A DNA stretch of 64,000 bases. It comes from Wurfbainia villosa (Eukaryota; Streptophyta; Magnoliopsida; Zingiberales; Zingiberaceae). The translations under genes and the position numbers were made by a program. Of this stretch, positions 1 through 12,205 are shown one piece after another (the first letter of the stretch is position 1; each line of letters starts with the position of its first letter). Below the pieces are notes generated by a model. It made no database searches. It saw only the letters and a program-made list of their open reading frames with translations, and had not been told where the DNA came from. The stretch is taken from the NCBI GenBank assembly GCA_025175895.1, contig CM045989.1:132693272-132757271 (forward strand), read 5' to 3'.

Positions 1-732
1 ATGTTCTTCCTTTGTATCAAAATAAAAAGCATGCTAAGAATTTTCTTGCTATTGTTCATCATGATAAAAAGCATGCTAGTAGTAAGCCTAAGGATCAATT
101 TAGAAATAAATATTTTTGTTTAGGTGTTAAACATGTTAATTTGCCTAAGGACACTTCTAGAACTATTCCACCTAAGAATGATAAGAAACTAGGCATTAAT
201 CCGAAAAAAAAACTAGGCATATACCTAGGAAGAAGAATTCTCAAAAAAATAATGAAAATTCAAAAATTGGGGAATTGAAGAGGGAAAATCAAGCCTGAGG
301 TTAAAGCTTGAGAAATTGAAGAAGACCCTTAGGAAAATTAAAAATTCAACTAGTGGACAAAACTTAAGTGTTGGTGGGAAAGATTTAGTTAAGGACAAAG
401 AAGATTTGGGTCACAAGCCTAAACTCAAAAAGATCATAAAAATCTACCATAGTGTTCCATTTAACTATGGAACCAATTCTAGATCTAGGAGTATCAAGGT
501 CACAAGGGAAGCTATCTCTATAGTTGACCATGATAGGACTCAAGTGACTAAGGCTTCGAAGAAGTCTAAGAAAGTCACTAGCAAGGTTACGAGGGAGGCA
601 ATCCCTAGAGTTGACCTTGAGAAGACCACCATGACCAAGGCTTCTAAGTCTAAAAGGGTCATTAGGAGGGTAGCTAGGGAAGTCATCCCTAGCGAATACC
701 TAGTTAATCTAAGGAGCTCCAATAGGTATTAG
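1..732 (+). pseudogene. Decayed gag C-terminal fragment of a copia-type element
   Basis: The translated frames here (12-278 and 316-732) match, in order, the C-terminal half of the gag protein encoded on the opposite strand at 61950-63539. Shared landmarks are the Lys/His-rich stretch with KHAKN/KEHARNN, the YHSVPF(N/D)YGT motif, repeated (A/V)(I/T)PRV blocks and the ending LRSSNR(Y/F). The two frames are out of register and separated by stops, so the copy is dead. The zinc-knuckle part would lie before the window start. No pol follows. It belongs to the same family as the young element at the right end of the window, in opposite orientation and much older. Confidence 0.75.
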
Positions 733-2308
733 GTTTCTAGGAGCGTGATTCTATCACGCTAGATGAGTTTAGGATGTGTCAACCTTCAATGGATAGGTAG
801 TTAATCTAATTATAGTAAAGGTGACACTTTAGGGCATTTTCAAAGTATTGTAATACTTTGAAAATGAAATGAGATTTTAATTCTAAAGGAATTTATGATG
901 TGCCAATAAAATTTGAGAAGTTTAAAAAGTCAATCAAAATTAACACAAGATAGGTTAGAGATAATGGGGGTGCTATTTTAGATTTTTGGCACACTTAGAA
1001 ATTTAATCATTATGACAAAATTGAGATTTAATCCTAGTAAATGACAATTAAGCTTGAAACTTAGGTATTCTTATACCTTTATATTTTATTTGTCACGTCT
1101 TGTTTGTCATATGTCATGTCATGACATCATGCTTCATATAATTATTTAAATGTCATGATCGCACTTAGGGTAATATATGTCATGTTTGTATTTAGATTTA
1201 TCTTTATGTCATGATATCATGATTATTGGCTAAGTCTTGTTTGATTAATTAGGAATTAGGAATTCCTATTAATCAACTTAATGATCCTAAATTATGTATT
1301 AGTTAGTTAAATTGTTTGAATAACCTAAAGATTGATTAAATTGTTTAATCAATTTTGTTAATTAAAAAAGTTTTAAAATTTTGTTGCATTTCATAACACG
1401 TACTTATCAAATTTTGAACATAGTAAGGCAAACAGAGAGTTTGTTAGGTAATTCTTCACTAGTTATATCATAACTTGTCCATAATCTCCTTGATTTTAGG
1501 AGGAAAATTTTTTAGCGAAGCTTTAGAGGCAATTGCCAAGTTCTTCTTCACATTGACATCGTGTAAGAAGGTAGAGGGATTGTTTTGATGATTGCGTTGA
1601 TTTAGTTAATGGCTTAAGTTTAGGTTTTAGGCTCACTAAGCTTGGCTAGGTATAATAAGATGTTTTGACCATTATGCTTAAATAAGAAGGTGTTTTCTCA
1701 TCCATATCGAGTAACAGAGAGGTTGTAAAGTCAAGGTCGACCAAGGATGATATAGGCCACACATAGGAAGAACGTCACACTATATTTTATCCTTATATGA
1801 ACTCATCTCTATAGAAATTAAACATCTTTATGTAATTATAGAAGGGAAGTATATCTTATCCATGCCACTTTTTTGGGGCTAGGATATGGTTTAGGAATGA
1901 CTTGAATTATAGAAATGGCCTATGTTGATGCTATGTTCATGCAACTCCTGCTATCGATCATGATTTTGCAAGACTTACCCTAGCATTTTGCACATATATG
2001 GAAGTGTTAATGTGTTTTCATGGGTCGCCAAACGTAGGTATGAAAAGAATGCAATGTAGTACATTGAATCCTATGACTTGTGCTTCAATTTCTTCATTTT
2101 TCATGATGCTCGTCAAAGAGGGTCAATTTCTTTGTTGTTGCATGGGGTCAAGTATGACACTTTGTTCTGGGGATTGGATTCTTGCTCCAAGGCTAAAATT
2201 CTATGGGGACACTTGGATACCACTTGACATTTACTATAACAGTTAAAACATTAGGGATTCTTAGAGGCTTTTGTGTCCCTCTCTACTTATTGGATTACAG
2301 ATTTAGGG
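733..2308. other. Non-coding, partly retroelement-derived
   Basis: The first 300 bases or so resemble the untranslated region that follows gag in the right-end element: both contain a TTTGAGAAGTTT block and a later TTGGCACACTT block in the same order. From about 1080 the DNA is AT-rich with repeated TGTCATG words. I recognise nothing further; the short open frame at 1998-2246 has no family features. Confidence 0.5.
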
Positions 2309-3784
2309 TGGGTTAAATCTATTGGAGGATCGTGGCTCGACTAGAAGGGGAGTTGAATAGTCTCGATGATCGTAGATGGAAATCGTTCGCTTCTTAATCA
2401 TCTACAAGATTGTTAGCGCAACGGAATATGCTAATTAAGACAATTAAGATAAAATACAAAGTAAAGAGAGAGCAAATGCAAACGTAAGTATGTAATGTGG
2501 TTCATGACTTTTACCGTTAATCCATGGACGATTCGTATGGTGAATCACTCTCTCAACCAAAGCACTAGTCTCTCCTTTAACCCAAGCAAGGTGGAGGTAA
2601 ATCTTCTTATAAGAACTCACTCCCTCTTACAATAGAATAGAGGTAAGCACAAGAAGAGGAGTGGAAAACCGTTCACAATACTTAGGAGTATGATTGGGAG
2701 TTAAGCAATAGCCTCCCAAAAGCCCCCAACCCTTCTTTTTATATAGAAGAAGGATTTCTTTCCGTTAGGTAAGCGACAGTCGATTGATGCATGCATTAGT
2801 CGACTGCTGCCGTTCCAATGGCTTCTGACCACGCCAGATTATGACCGTTGCAGTCCAACGGTACACTGGACAGTCGACTGATCATGCTCATCAGTCGAGT
2901 GATCCAGATAATTAGTCGACTCAAAACTCTTCTGTGCCCGCGACCACCTTCAGCAGTCAACTGTCATCCCTTGGCAGTTGACTGATGGTGCAACAGTCGA
3001 CTACCAAACCCTAGTAGTCGATTGTTGGGCCAGAAGTCCTTCAGTCGAACACCGATCGAGCACCAGTCGAGTTCCATCGACTCATAGCAGTTGACTGCTA
3101 TCTATAGCAGTCGACTGGTGTCGGGTAAAACCTCAAACCAAATATTTGTTTGAGCATCCGACGGTCGAGTAAACCTCAAACCTCCTATTTGAGCATCCGA
3201 CACTTTCATTCGTCAGGTAGAAACCTCAAACTCATGTTTGAGCGTCCGACTTAATCAAACGTCGGGTAAAACCTCAAACATAAGTTTGAGCATTCGATTT
3301 GTCGGGTAAAATCTCAAACCTAAGTTTGACCGTCCAACACTTGACTTAGCCATTCGGCTAAGTTCACCTATGAGCTATCTGTCCCGGGTTACAATCGCTC
3401 ACTCTCATCTCCCATGAAGTCCCTCGCCTCAAAGCTCTCTTCGTCCGACCACGTCCGTCGGATGCACCAAGCGCACGCCTTCCGCAATGTCATCCTTCAC
3501 GTCTCGCCTTGAAGTCTGTTTCCTTTGGCTTCACTCTAATGCTCCTCGTTCGACGGTCCTTCAGATGCACCAAGCGTACGACTTCTGCAATGTCATCCTT
3601 CACCGACTCAAGGACCCGAGCCATGAGATGGTGAACTCGTCAATGCTTTCATCAAGCTAATCCATGTGTGATTCACTTAAGTCCTGCACAACTTAATCAC
3701 ACACATCAAATTCATAACAATCTAACTTAAATTCTTTGTCACACACATCAAAACCACATCATACATGAGTTGATTGTCCTAACA
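2309..3784 (-). repeat. Solo-LTR-like block (CAGTCGACTG family)
   Basis: The left edge aligns with the edge of the LTR at 56417 (…ATTGG…CTAGA(A/G)GGG…TGAATAG…GTTAGCGCA(A/G)CGGAATA). The right edge ends in GATTGTCCTAACA, like other members. Read on the minus strand it has a TATA-like stretch (about 2736-2746) with a block of CAGTCGACTG-type palindromes just upstream (2770-3117). I found no clear target-site duplication, so the edges may have decayed. No internal coding region is attached on either side. Confidence 0.6.
3118..3345. repeat. Minisatellite, about 40-50 bp unit, five copies
   Basis: Five imperfect copies of a unit of the form GTCGGGTAAAACCTCAAAC…GTTTGAGC(A/G)TCCGAC. Each unit is itself an inverted repeat (CCTCAAAC…GTTTGAG), so each could fold into a small hairpin. 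It is private to this LTR; the other LTRs in the window carry different arrays. Confidence 0.8.
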
Positions 3785-5203
3785 AAACCAATGGTTTTGC
3801 TCGATTGTAGTGATCCTTATAAGGAGTGGTATCGACTGAGGGGATTAATTGTCACAATGTTATGACTTCACAATTTACTCAATCTCTTTGACTTTTTGGC
3901 AAATCTTGAGACAAATAATTTAACTTATGTTTGACTTTTAGATTTCAAAATATTAATGAAGTGGATCAAGGTCTTCGTAGAGTCTAATGTAGTGTTACAC
4001 CGCATTCATATATTTTCAAATTTATTCAATATTCAATTATGCACATGTTTGATTGTTTTAGTTTAATCAACATAGTGTACTATTAGTTTCTAAAATATAT
4101 TGGGATATATATTTTTTATTTAGAATCTATTTCATTTCGGCCTAATATGTAACTAGTTCCTCGTTATTTGAAGTGCATTATTCTTGAATAGTTTGTCAGC
4201 GTTTCTTTTCTGATGAGTTAAATTTTGTAAATCACTCTGGTTCAATTTTAGTTTGGGGTTCAATTTTAATCATACCATATCATTTAAAATAATCCTCAAT
4301 CTCGATAACCCAATCAAGGAATACATTTGGGTCTAATCGATTATCAAAATTAAAGGCATCTAATTTAACTCAATGGGTCATATCAATTTCTAGCCTAGGT
4401 TCAGTCTAAGTCTAGGTTAGGTTTGTGTGTTTTAAAAATGAGTTTATTCATCAATGATTAATTGATGATCGTGTGATGTATGAGGTCTAAGTGATTGTTG
4501 AAGTACGTAGGATATGTGATCTATGGTTCGGAATTCCACTCTCAATAGAAGGATTTTAAGTTTGTCTTCTATAAGTTCACACTAGTACTACTTAAAAATT
4601 ACTGATCACCTAAATTTAGCAAATTAATTAACTTTTATGTATTATTTATTTGATTTGCATAATATTTATTTTCATATACTCTTATAACAATCTATTAGAT
4701 TGCTTACTTGTTTTGCCTCTATTTCAAATCTTATTTTTTTTTAAAAAAAAAACTCTAATTTCATATGTATCTCATTAATAGTTCTAAGTGGTTTTCTTGA
4801 AATTATTATGCTACTTAATTTATAAATTTGATTATTTATCGAAATCTTCACATTAACTATTATGAAAAAATCTACCATTAGAAAAATAAATATAGATACA
4901 ACAATGTTGCTAAATTGGTACGAGACTCTTTGTCAAAAAATTTACATGATAAAATTCACATACTGATTGTTGGAGGAGGTATAAAATTGAATCTAGGTTT
5001 TGACTTTAAATACCAATTAATATAGCACATTAGACAACCAAATACGATTTTCACTTAGAATTATAAATTCTCACGTGGAAAAGAAAAGCAAGAAAAATAA
5101 ATTAATTCAAAATAATTAAAAGTACAAGATTGCATACTATTTTTTATTGCGGGATACAATAACAATAAATATTGTAAATAACAAAAATAATAATTAAGTT
5201 GAA
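3785..5203. other. AT-rich non-coding DNA, nothing recognised
   Basis: No open frame with family features, RNA gene or repeat was seen. The first 60 bases may be LTR-flanking sequence. It ends at the left target-site duplication of the copia element that follows. Confidence 0.5.
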
Positions 5204-5208
5204 AATAT

Positions 5209-6532
5209 TGTTGGTGCAGTGGATAATCGAACTTAAGTTTTGATAATAATAAATATTCAAAGTTAAGTCATAATATTATCTTTTATATTATATTAAGTAT
5301 GCATAATTTGAATAGTCTTAGCTAAGATCAAAAGTGTCAGGAGAGATTCAGTGGGTCAGCGGAGTCTGGACACTGAAGAAAGTCAAGGTGGTCAAAGGAT
5401 CATATGCTAAGCAACATGGACCAAGGTTAAGCAAAGTAAGAACTTTGTGTGGAGTGGTAAGGTTGCATCCTTAGTACGAGGACAACCTCAGGCGTTGATC
5501 TGACTAAGAGTTCCGAGGAATGCCGAAGTCAAGATCGGATAGTCGAAGACTGTCATTACCACTATTATAGTATACACTGTGCTAATCTTGCAATACAGGT
5601 GAAGACTGGATGATTACTATTGCTATTGTTATATACAAATGCTATGGTTGAGCACTCGGTACAAATACCGAGCACCCAGTGTAAATGTCGAACACCCAAT
5701 ATAAATACCGAGCACCCAGTGTAATTGCCAAGCACCAATGTAAATACCGAGCACCCATTATAATTGTCGAGCACTCAATACAAATGTCGAGCATCATGCC
5801 TTCCAACCAAGCACCATGCTCTCCAGCCGAGCACCCTATACAAAAGTCGAGCACACTATACAAAAAATCGAGCACCTTATACTTCAATCGACTACGAAGG
5901 ATCTATGGTCCAGTAACAGTCAATTGATCGAGACGACAATCAACTGATGCATACGGATCAGTCAAAATGCCAAGGTTGTTTGGACCGGTCAAGAGTAAGG
6001 TGTCACCTCAGGATAAGATCTAATTAAATAAGATCTAGATATGAACTTTATCAAAGTTGCTGACCTATAAAAGAAGAGTTGGACACAAATCTTAATCATC
6101 AATTTTTAATACACAAGTACTCTAACTCTCACAATCTTGTAACCGACCAACCTTCATGCTACAAACGCTGACCGCGCTTCTTCATTGATTTCTTTACTTT
6201 TCGGTATATTTTTAATTTGGTGTTTCTTGTGTACTTAATTTCTATAAGGAGCGGTAAGGTTGTTACCTCTTCCTTTAATTTTTGTAATTGGTGTGTCTCT
6301 TATCTCCAACGAGGAAGAGATCATTTAGTTGATTACCCGTCGAAAGCCATCAAAGATCGTGGTCCTTGGACTAGCAGTCATTCATCTGTGAATCAAGTAA
6401 AATACTTGTGTCTTTACTTTATTAGTTTTCAGCTATGTTAAACTTTAAAAATCACATGAGTTTTATGAAAGATTTTTTTTTTAAAATACGCTATTCACCC
6501 CTTTCCCCTTTAGCGTGCTTTCCGATCCTACA
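5209..6532 (+). repeat. 5' LTR of the SIRE-type element
   Basis: 1324 bp, TG…CA. It carries a 21-bp minisatellite (5645-5885) upstream of a TATA box, CTATAAAAGAAG, at about 6065. Its partner is 15501-16720, which is about 100 bp shorter, chiefly because it has fewer minisatellite units. Confidence 0.93.
5645..5885. repeat. 21-bp minisatellite in LTR
   Basis: About eleven degenerate copies of a unit like CCGAGCACCCAGTGTAAATG. The partner LTR has a shorter version at 15950-16145, so copy number changed after insertion or during reverse transcription. It gives misleading open frames in several registers, rich in EHPIQ/AHPMQ-like repeats. Confidence 0.9.
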
Positions 6533-6534
6533 AT

Positions 6535-6549
6535 TGGTATCAAAGTCAG
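6535..6549 (+). other. Primer binding site (initiator tRNA-Met type)
   Basis: TGGTATCAAAGTC is two bases downstream of the LTR end. It matches the standard plant PBS TGGTATCAGAGC with one change (G to A), consistent with age. Confidence 0.85.
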
Positions 6550-6701
6550 GGGTGTTCAATTTTGATGCAACCACCATCTTGAGCAATTTTTTCTTTCTTT
6601 TCAGTTTGTTATTTCTGTGTATTTTTTTTCTTCTGCACTACTAATCCAAGACTAAGTATTGGAGGTTTCTTTCTTGTTTTTGTCTTTGCGAGGTAATCAA
6701 A

Positions 6702-8330
6702 ATGGCCTATCAAGAAGGCTATAGCACCGTCCGACCTCCATTTTTTAGCGGAGATGACTTCCATTATTGGAAGGGTTGGATGGAGTGTTTTCTAAAGACG
6801 CAAGTCAATATGTGGATCGTCATCCATACGGAGTTTGATCTACCGACTAATTAGCAAGGAGAGCTTTTGGACTGCGACAAGTTGACCAATGCAATGAAGT
6901 GACAAATCGAAGTCGACACAAAAATCACTAAAATTTTGCAGTGCAACCTATCCAAGGAGGAGCTCAACTGCATCGGACCATTCATCAGCACCAAGGACCT
7001 TTGGAACAAACTCACCAAACTCCATGAAGGGACATTCGACACTAAGGTATGCAAGAGGGATCTTTTGATTAATAAATTATATAATCTAAAAATGCAAAAC
7101 AATGAGACTGCAAGTCAACTCCATGCTTGCATCCAAGATATCTTAAATGACCTTCATGCCATCAGACAGAAGGTGGAGAATCGCGATATAATAAGGTACA
7201 CTCTAAGAGCTTTTCCAAGGACTACTTTATGGGCATCTATGGTTGATTCTTACAAAGTATCTAGAGATTTATCTAAGATTAGATTAAATGAAATATTTTC
7301 CGAGTTTGAATTACATGAGCAGTCTAATTGGCTCCAGTTGAGAAGAGTATTGCTTTGTTTGCAAGACAAAAGAAGGGAAAAAACAAGCCAACTCTCAAAT
7401 ATGATGAATCTAAATCAGAATGAGATGAAGAGTTAGAAATTGAGCCGGTAAACCTTGTCCGGAAATTGATCAATAAAAGAAGGAGGACAACTAAACCAAC
7501 CAAACAGAAGAAATCCGACACAAGTCAAAACTCAAGATCTACACAAGACTACAAATACTATGAATGCAACAAGAAGGAGTACTTCATAGTAGAGTGTCCA
7601 AATCTAAGGACTAAGCAGCATCAACCCAAGAAAACACTCAATGTAACATGGGAAGAATCGTCGAATGAGAAAGAACAAGGGCAAGTCAACTTGGTTCTTA
7701 TGCCAAGACCATCCGAGTTCGAATCCGAGCCCGACACCGAGTCCGAGTTTGAGTCAAGCCACGGATCTGTATCCTGTTCAAAATAATCAATCAAGGTGAG
7801 TCACTCCTTAATCAAAAATCTGTATGATGCAATTAAGTTTTAAAATAAGAAATTAACTAAGTCCAAGTCTAAAGACGAGTCTTTACTTGAGGAAGTTAAA
7901 ATCCTTAAAAATAAGGCTAGCCTAACCTCTTCAACTAGTCAAGTTCAAGAGAGAAACTCAACTCAAGTCAAAAAAAACTTGAGGAAGAGAATTCTCTCTT
8001 GAAAATGCAAGTTCAAGAGCTTAGGAAAACATTGGAAAGGTTCACATTGGGCTCCAAGGGTCTTGGCCTAATCCTTGGATCTCAAAGAGTTGTGTACAAC
8101 GAGATCGGACTCGGATTTGGATCAACAAATAGATCATTTCTTTCAATTGTAAATCGTAATCGTAGAAGAATCTAAGCATGGGTCCCTAAGTCAAGTCTAA
8201 AAATACAATTAGGTTCAACCAAGTATTGGGTTACCAAGGATCAAATCCATTATGTGGATAAACTATATCAAATCAATGATTTAGGGGGGGAGTCAATACT
8301 AAACTTGTTTGCATGATTACATGAATAACA
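6702..8330 (+). pseudogene. gag pseudogene of the SIRE-type element
   Basis: Starts at ATG with GYSTVRPPFF and FHYWKGWMECFLKTQ, the N-terminal signature of SIRE-type gag (UBN2 domain), and aligns along its length with the intact 512-residue gag at 27740. There are in-frame stops near 6852 and 6901, another at 7434, and a frame change before 7466. A decayed zinc knuckle (YYECNKKEYFIVECPN, first Cys lost) lies near 7557-7606; the 27740 gag lacks this part altogether. The C-terminal coiled-coil region and the VYNEIGLGFG motif are recognisable up to about 8280. Not translatable as one protein. Confidence 0.88.
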
Positions 8331-8907
8331 TGCTTAATCTAGTCTTGCATGCTTAGCTAAATTTAATTGTTTAAAATAGAATGGTTAGATAGAAAATGGT
8401 TAATTAACCTTGACAACATAGTATCATGACGCAGTGAGATGATAGTACATTAGGGAAGCTCAGTCAAATGTATTCGGGCTAGATAAAGAGTATCTAGCTT
8501 AGTGCACTTAGCTAAGTGGAACTGACTAAAGCTACCTTACTACAACCTAAACTAGTTAGACTAGGATTTGATCCTAAGTAAAAAGTATATATTTCATAAG
8601 TTGGCTTTGTCTAAGGAAGTGGTCGTTGTTTTGATCAAAGAAGGTCTATGTGCCTCACCATAACTTAGAAGCCCTCTTTCAAAATGTTCACTTAACTAAC
8701 TAAAGGTTAAATCTGAATCTAACCCAAGGTTAATTAATTTTCAAGTCATTAAAAAATACTGAGTAAAATTGAAAGTCATCTCACAACGTATATATGATAA
8801 CTTAATTGATCATGTAAAAAGGGTGAGATGAAACATAAGATAAAAAATACTTAAATCTATTTAAAATATTCTAAAATCCAATCCAACTACTTTGTATGTA
8901 GGATCAA
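8331..8907. other. Decayed spacer between gag and protease
   Basis: No continuous frame. It contains a stretch near 8400-8480 (AGTACATTAGG…GATAAAGAGTATCTAGCTTAGT) also present after gag at 29330-29420 in the gag-only element, which shows that this spacer is common to both elements. Confidence 0.6.
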
Positions 8908-9283
8908 TGGATGTTGGATAGTGGGTACTTTAGACATATGACCAGAGACCGACTAAGGTTTACAAAGCTAAGATTCAAAAACCTAGGGTTTGTAGCCTTC
9001 AGAAACAATGGCAAACTCAAAATTATCAGATCGGGTGATAATGAGCTAAACTCAAATTTTATAATACTCAAATTTTATTAGTAGAAAATTTTGAATTTAA
9101 TATTCTAAGTAACAACTAATTATGTGATACTTATTATAAAGTTACATTTTCATCAAATGAATGTCTAATTAAAAACATTAAATGCTCAAAAATCATAGTT
9201 AAGGGAGTTAGGAAAAATAATATGTATACAATAGATCTACCAAATTTCTTAATTAAGTGTCTTATGACACAACAAGAGGAAAC
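8908..9283 (+). pseudogene. Aspartic protease remnant of the SIRE-type element
   Basis: A frame at 8908 reads WMLDSGYFRHMTRDR, the copia retropepsin active-site region: DSG is kept, and HMT follows as in intact relatives (DSGCSRHMTGD). Downstream translation decays quickly and stops at the target-site duplication of the solo LTR at 9289. The protease would cleave Gag-Pol in virus-like particles; this copy cannot be functional. Confidence 0.75.
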
Positions 9284-9288
9284 ATAGT

Positions 9289-10294
9289 TGATACCGCTGT
9301 GACCTAATTTAGGGATTAGGATGAAGAAGCTCATGCGTGAAATACTGACTGAATTGGTGGAACCCGACCTAAAAGGGTCGACCGAGATGGCAGGATGAAG
9401 ATGCAGTAATAAGAAAGATAAGCCCTAAGGTGAAGAGGAGGCCAGATGAGCGACTCAGGGTACATGTCTAAAAGTAGACTCGGTAAGTAAGTCGGGGATT
9501 GACTCGGGTAGTTACAAAAAGCATGAGGTATCGAGTCTTAAGGCCAGGGTAAGCCTAGGTATTAATAAATAATGTATGTCTTGGTGCCAATAAACCAGGA
9601 GGATCCCGCCGAGAGAAGGACCGAGTCAATATTTTACCTAGCGAAGGAAGAGAGGGTAAAGAAGAGGGGTAGAATATTTCCCGAGGTATGCATTTAGGGG
9701 AATTTGTTATATAACAAACTATGACCTCACACATAATATTCGAAGGAGCCTCCACTCCTTATCTTCTTAACAGAATGATTCTCCAGAAAAATGGAGTCTC
9801 CACGTGGACGGTGATGGGAATAGTTTGTTACCGAACAACTGGCAAAGGGAGAGGAAGATAAAAGCGGAAGAAGAAGGAGAGAGAAGGGAGAGGCTAATTC
9901 TAATCGCACTGGAACTTCGACTGGGGGTTGCATCGCCAGGGAGGAAGAGGGGAAAAGCAGAAAGAAACAACTGTGGGGAGCTAGCTCCATCTCTATGTTC
10001 TTGTATACTCCAAGTATTGTAAGAGGTTTTTCCTCAACCTCTAAAAGCATTTTCCAAGAATGAGGAGTTTTATAGTGAAAGACCTTTGGCACCGCAGCTC
10101 GTGATTGAGCTCATCCTGTGGAGTAGGAATTAGAATTTCAAACCACGTTAAACCTTGTGTCTTTGTTCTCTGTGTTGATTTTTCTCATCATCTATTCATT
10201 TTTTCATTACTGTTACGACCAGAGAGAACCCTAAGCCTCTTGGATGCTCTTTGGCGTTAAAGGGAGGTGAGAAAATCTACGTACGTCCACATCA
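9289..10294 (+). repeat. Solo LTR inside the SIRE-type element
   Basis: 1006 bp, starting TGATACC and ending CACATCA, so the termini are inverted TGAT…ATCA. It is flanked by a perfect 5-bp duplication ATAGT (9284-9288, 10295-10299). When it is ignored, the host pre-integrase frame resumes at once with LWHRQLGH. No coding sequence or PBS/PPT lies inside, so this is a solo LTR left by LTR-LTR recombination. Likely gypsy-type but the lineage cannot be assigned. The 121-residue open frame on its minus strand is not a gene. Confidence 0.9.
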
Positions 10295-10299
10295 ATAGT

Positions 10300-10402
10300 T
10301 ATGGCACAGACAACTGGGTCACTCCCATCTAAAACTTATTTCTAAAATAAGTCATGATGTACTAGTTAAAGGCTTACTCAAATTAGGTAATTTAGAAAAT
10401 AT
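10300..10402 (+). pseudogene. Pre-integrase (zinc-binding) fragment
   Basis: Reads LWHRQLGHSHLKLISK, the HHCC pre-integrase domain (both His). The matching Cys pair appears after the next inserted LTR, as CDACQQEK from 12206. The open frame is thus split by a solo LTR exactly between the two halves of the zinc-binding motif. Confidence 0.88.
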
Positions 10403-12200
10403 TATAGGGACTGATTTGACATGCTAGAGGGGGTGAATAGTGATTTCTTTAATTTCGTGTTCGATCGTGTTCATGACTGCTTGTCTAAAAATTGATTAGC
10501 ATAGCGGAATACAAATACAAATAGAAAATAAAACACAAGGTAACCTCACACAAACACAATACCAATTTAACATAGTTCAGAACCCTAGTTCCTACTCCAC
10601 GGTCGAGCTCTAGAGTGAGCTCTAATGATGCACACCACAACTAACAAACATCTCCTTCTCGGAAACAATTCAGAGGTGAAGAAACCTCTTACAATGGATT
10701 TACAAAAACAAAATACAAAGCAAATACAAGTAAAGAACACTTTACAAATGAGGAAAGCTTTGCTTCATCTTGTTGGTTACTTTGAGATGCTCAGAAGGTC
10801 TGGAAGCCAACAACAACTCCCCTTCAAAGTCCTCAAGAAATTGCTATCGAAATTCTCCATCTCAAGCTCCATTTAAAGCATGCTATTGGTGGATTTTGCA
10901 TCTGACAATCAATTGCTCGTCTATAAATTGACTCACAACAGACTAATTCACGTAGGTTTTCGTCCAACAGATACCCTAACATTCGACTGTCCTTACCAGC
11001 AGTCGACTGCTCAATCGGCTACCAAAGCTTTTGTACTCGTATCTACTACCACCACTCGATTGTACATCATTGTCAATCGACTGTCATTGACTACCGATCG
11101 ATGATGTCTACCCGATCGTGCCAAAGCACTTAGTCAATAAATAACCTCGATCGACTACACGACCGACTACTACGAGTCAATCGAGTTCGAAAGTGTTGAA
11201 CACTCTTCGGTCGGCCGCCAATACCATCAATTGACTGATAAACCTCAAAAATGAGATTTAACCCAAGTAGGATCCCCTCATACTTGATCGACCACCCTTA
11301 GCTTAGACCTAAGTCTTCTAGCCATCTCCATTAGTCTCACGCCCTCAGGGTCCATCCGAGTCCTCCACTACTCCTTCACCCTTCGCATTAGCCTTTGTGT
11401 GCTTCCATCGGCTATGTCATGCTAGTCGGGTCTTTTTTGCCAAGGTTCATTTAGACTTATGCTGCCAAGACTACAAGTTTGGACTTTACGCTGTCAAAAC
11501 CTCATCCTTGGACTTCCTTGCCAAGTATCCATACTTGGACTATCACCGTCAAGACTAGACACTTGGACTTACGTGGCCAAGACTACACCCTTGGACTTTC
11601 CATTTGCCAAGTATCTAAACTTGGACTTTCACCGCCAAGACTGCACACTTAGACTTGCGTGACCAAGACTACATCCTTAGACTTTTCATTTGCCAAGTAT
11701 CCAAAATTGGACTTTCACCGCCAAGACTACATACTTGGACTTACGTAGACAAGACTACACCCTTAGATTTTCCATTTGTCAAGTATCCAAACTTGGACTT
11801 CTCTATTGCCAAAAATCCAATCTTGGAATTTTCATTGCCAAGTATCCATACTTGGACTTTTCCATACCAAGATCATTCTTAGATTTTCCCTTACCAAGTC
11901 TCCAAACTTAGACTTTTCCATTTCAAAGTATTCATACTTGGACTTTCCATACTAAGTATCCAAACTTGGACTTCCCCTCGAGTCTCACTCGAGTCTGGTC
12001 AACCTTGACCTGAGGTTTGATTGCTCTAACAATCTCCCTTAAATAATTTCCCCCATATAACTTTGGATATCCCAATCATCCACTAGTTATATAATCAATA
12101 TATGGCCAAACCATATCCAACTGTATTGACAAATATCAAGATACTACTCGAATCTCACTTGAGTCTGGTCAACATTGATCCGGGCCATATTGCACCAACA
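10403..12200 (-). repeat. Solo LTR (CAGTCGACTG family) inside the SIRE-type element
   Basis: 1798 bp, flanked by perfect AATAT duplications (10398-10402, 12201-12205). The left edge TATAGGGACTGATTTG corresponds to TGTTGGGACCGATTTG of the LTR at 49776, so the terminal TG has mutated; the right edge ends CACCAACA. On the minus strand it has a degenerate TATA region (about 10871-10878), palindromic CAGTCGACTG motifs just upstream (10985-11105) and a minisatellite (11450-11970). No internal coding sequence is present. Confidence 0.92.
11450..11970. repeat. Minisatellite of CTTGGACTTTCACCGCCAAG-type units
   Basis: More than a dozen degenerate units of roughly 27-40 bp, alternating CTTGGACTTTCC…GCCAAGTATCC and CTTGGACTTACGT…CCAAGACTACACC. 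Related arrays occur at the same relative place in the LTR copies at 39880-40110 and 57440-57750. The open frames across it are repeat translations. Confidence 0.88.
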
Positions 12201-12205
12201 AATAT

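Noticed and set aside
5645..5927. Direct repeats with spacers, superficially like a CRISPR array
   Set aside because: The repeats are degenerate, head-to-tail, without conserved repeat/variable spacer pattern, in a plant LTR; the partner LTR has the same array with other copy number.
7324..7521. Hydrophobic minus-strand frame in the gag region
   Set aside because: Antisense shadow of the decayed gag.
9727..10092. 121-codon minus-strand frame, Ser/Leu rich
   Set aside because: Lies wholly inside a solo LTR bounded by a perfect TSD.
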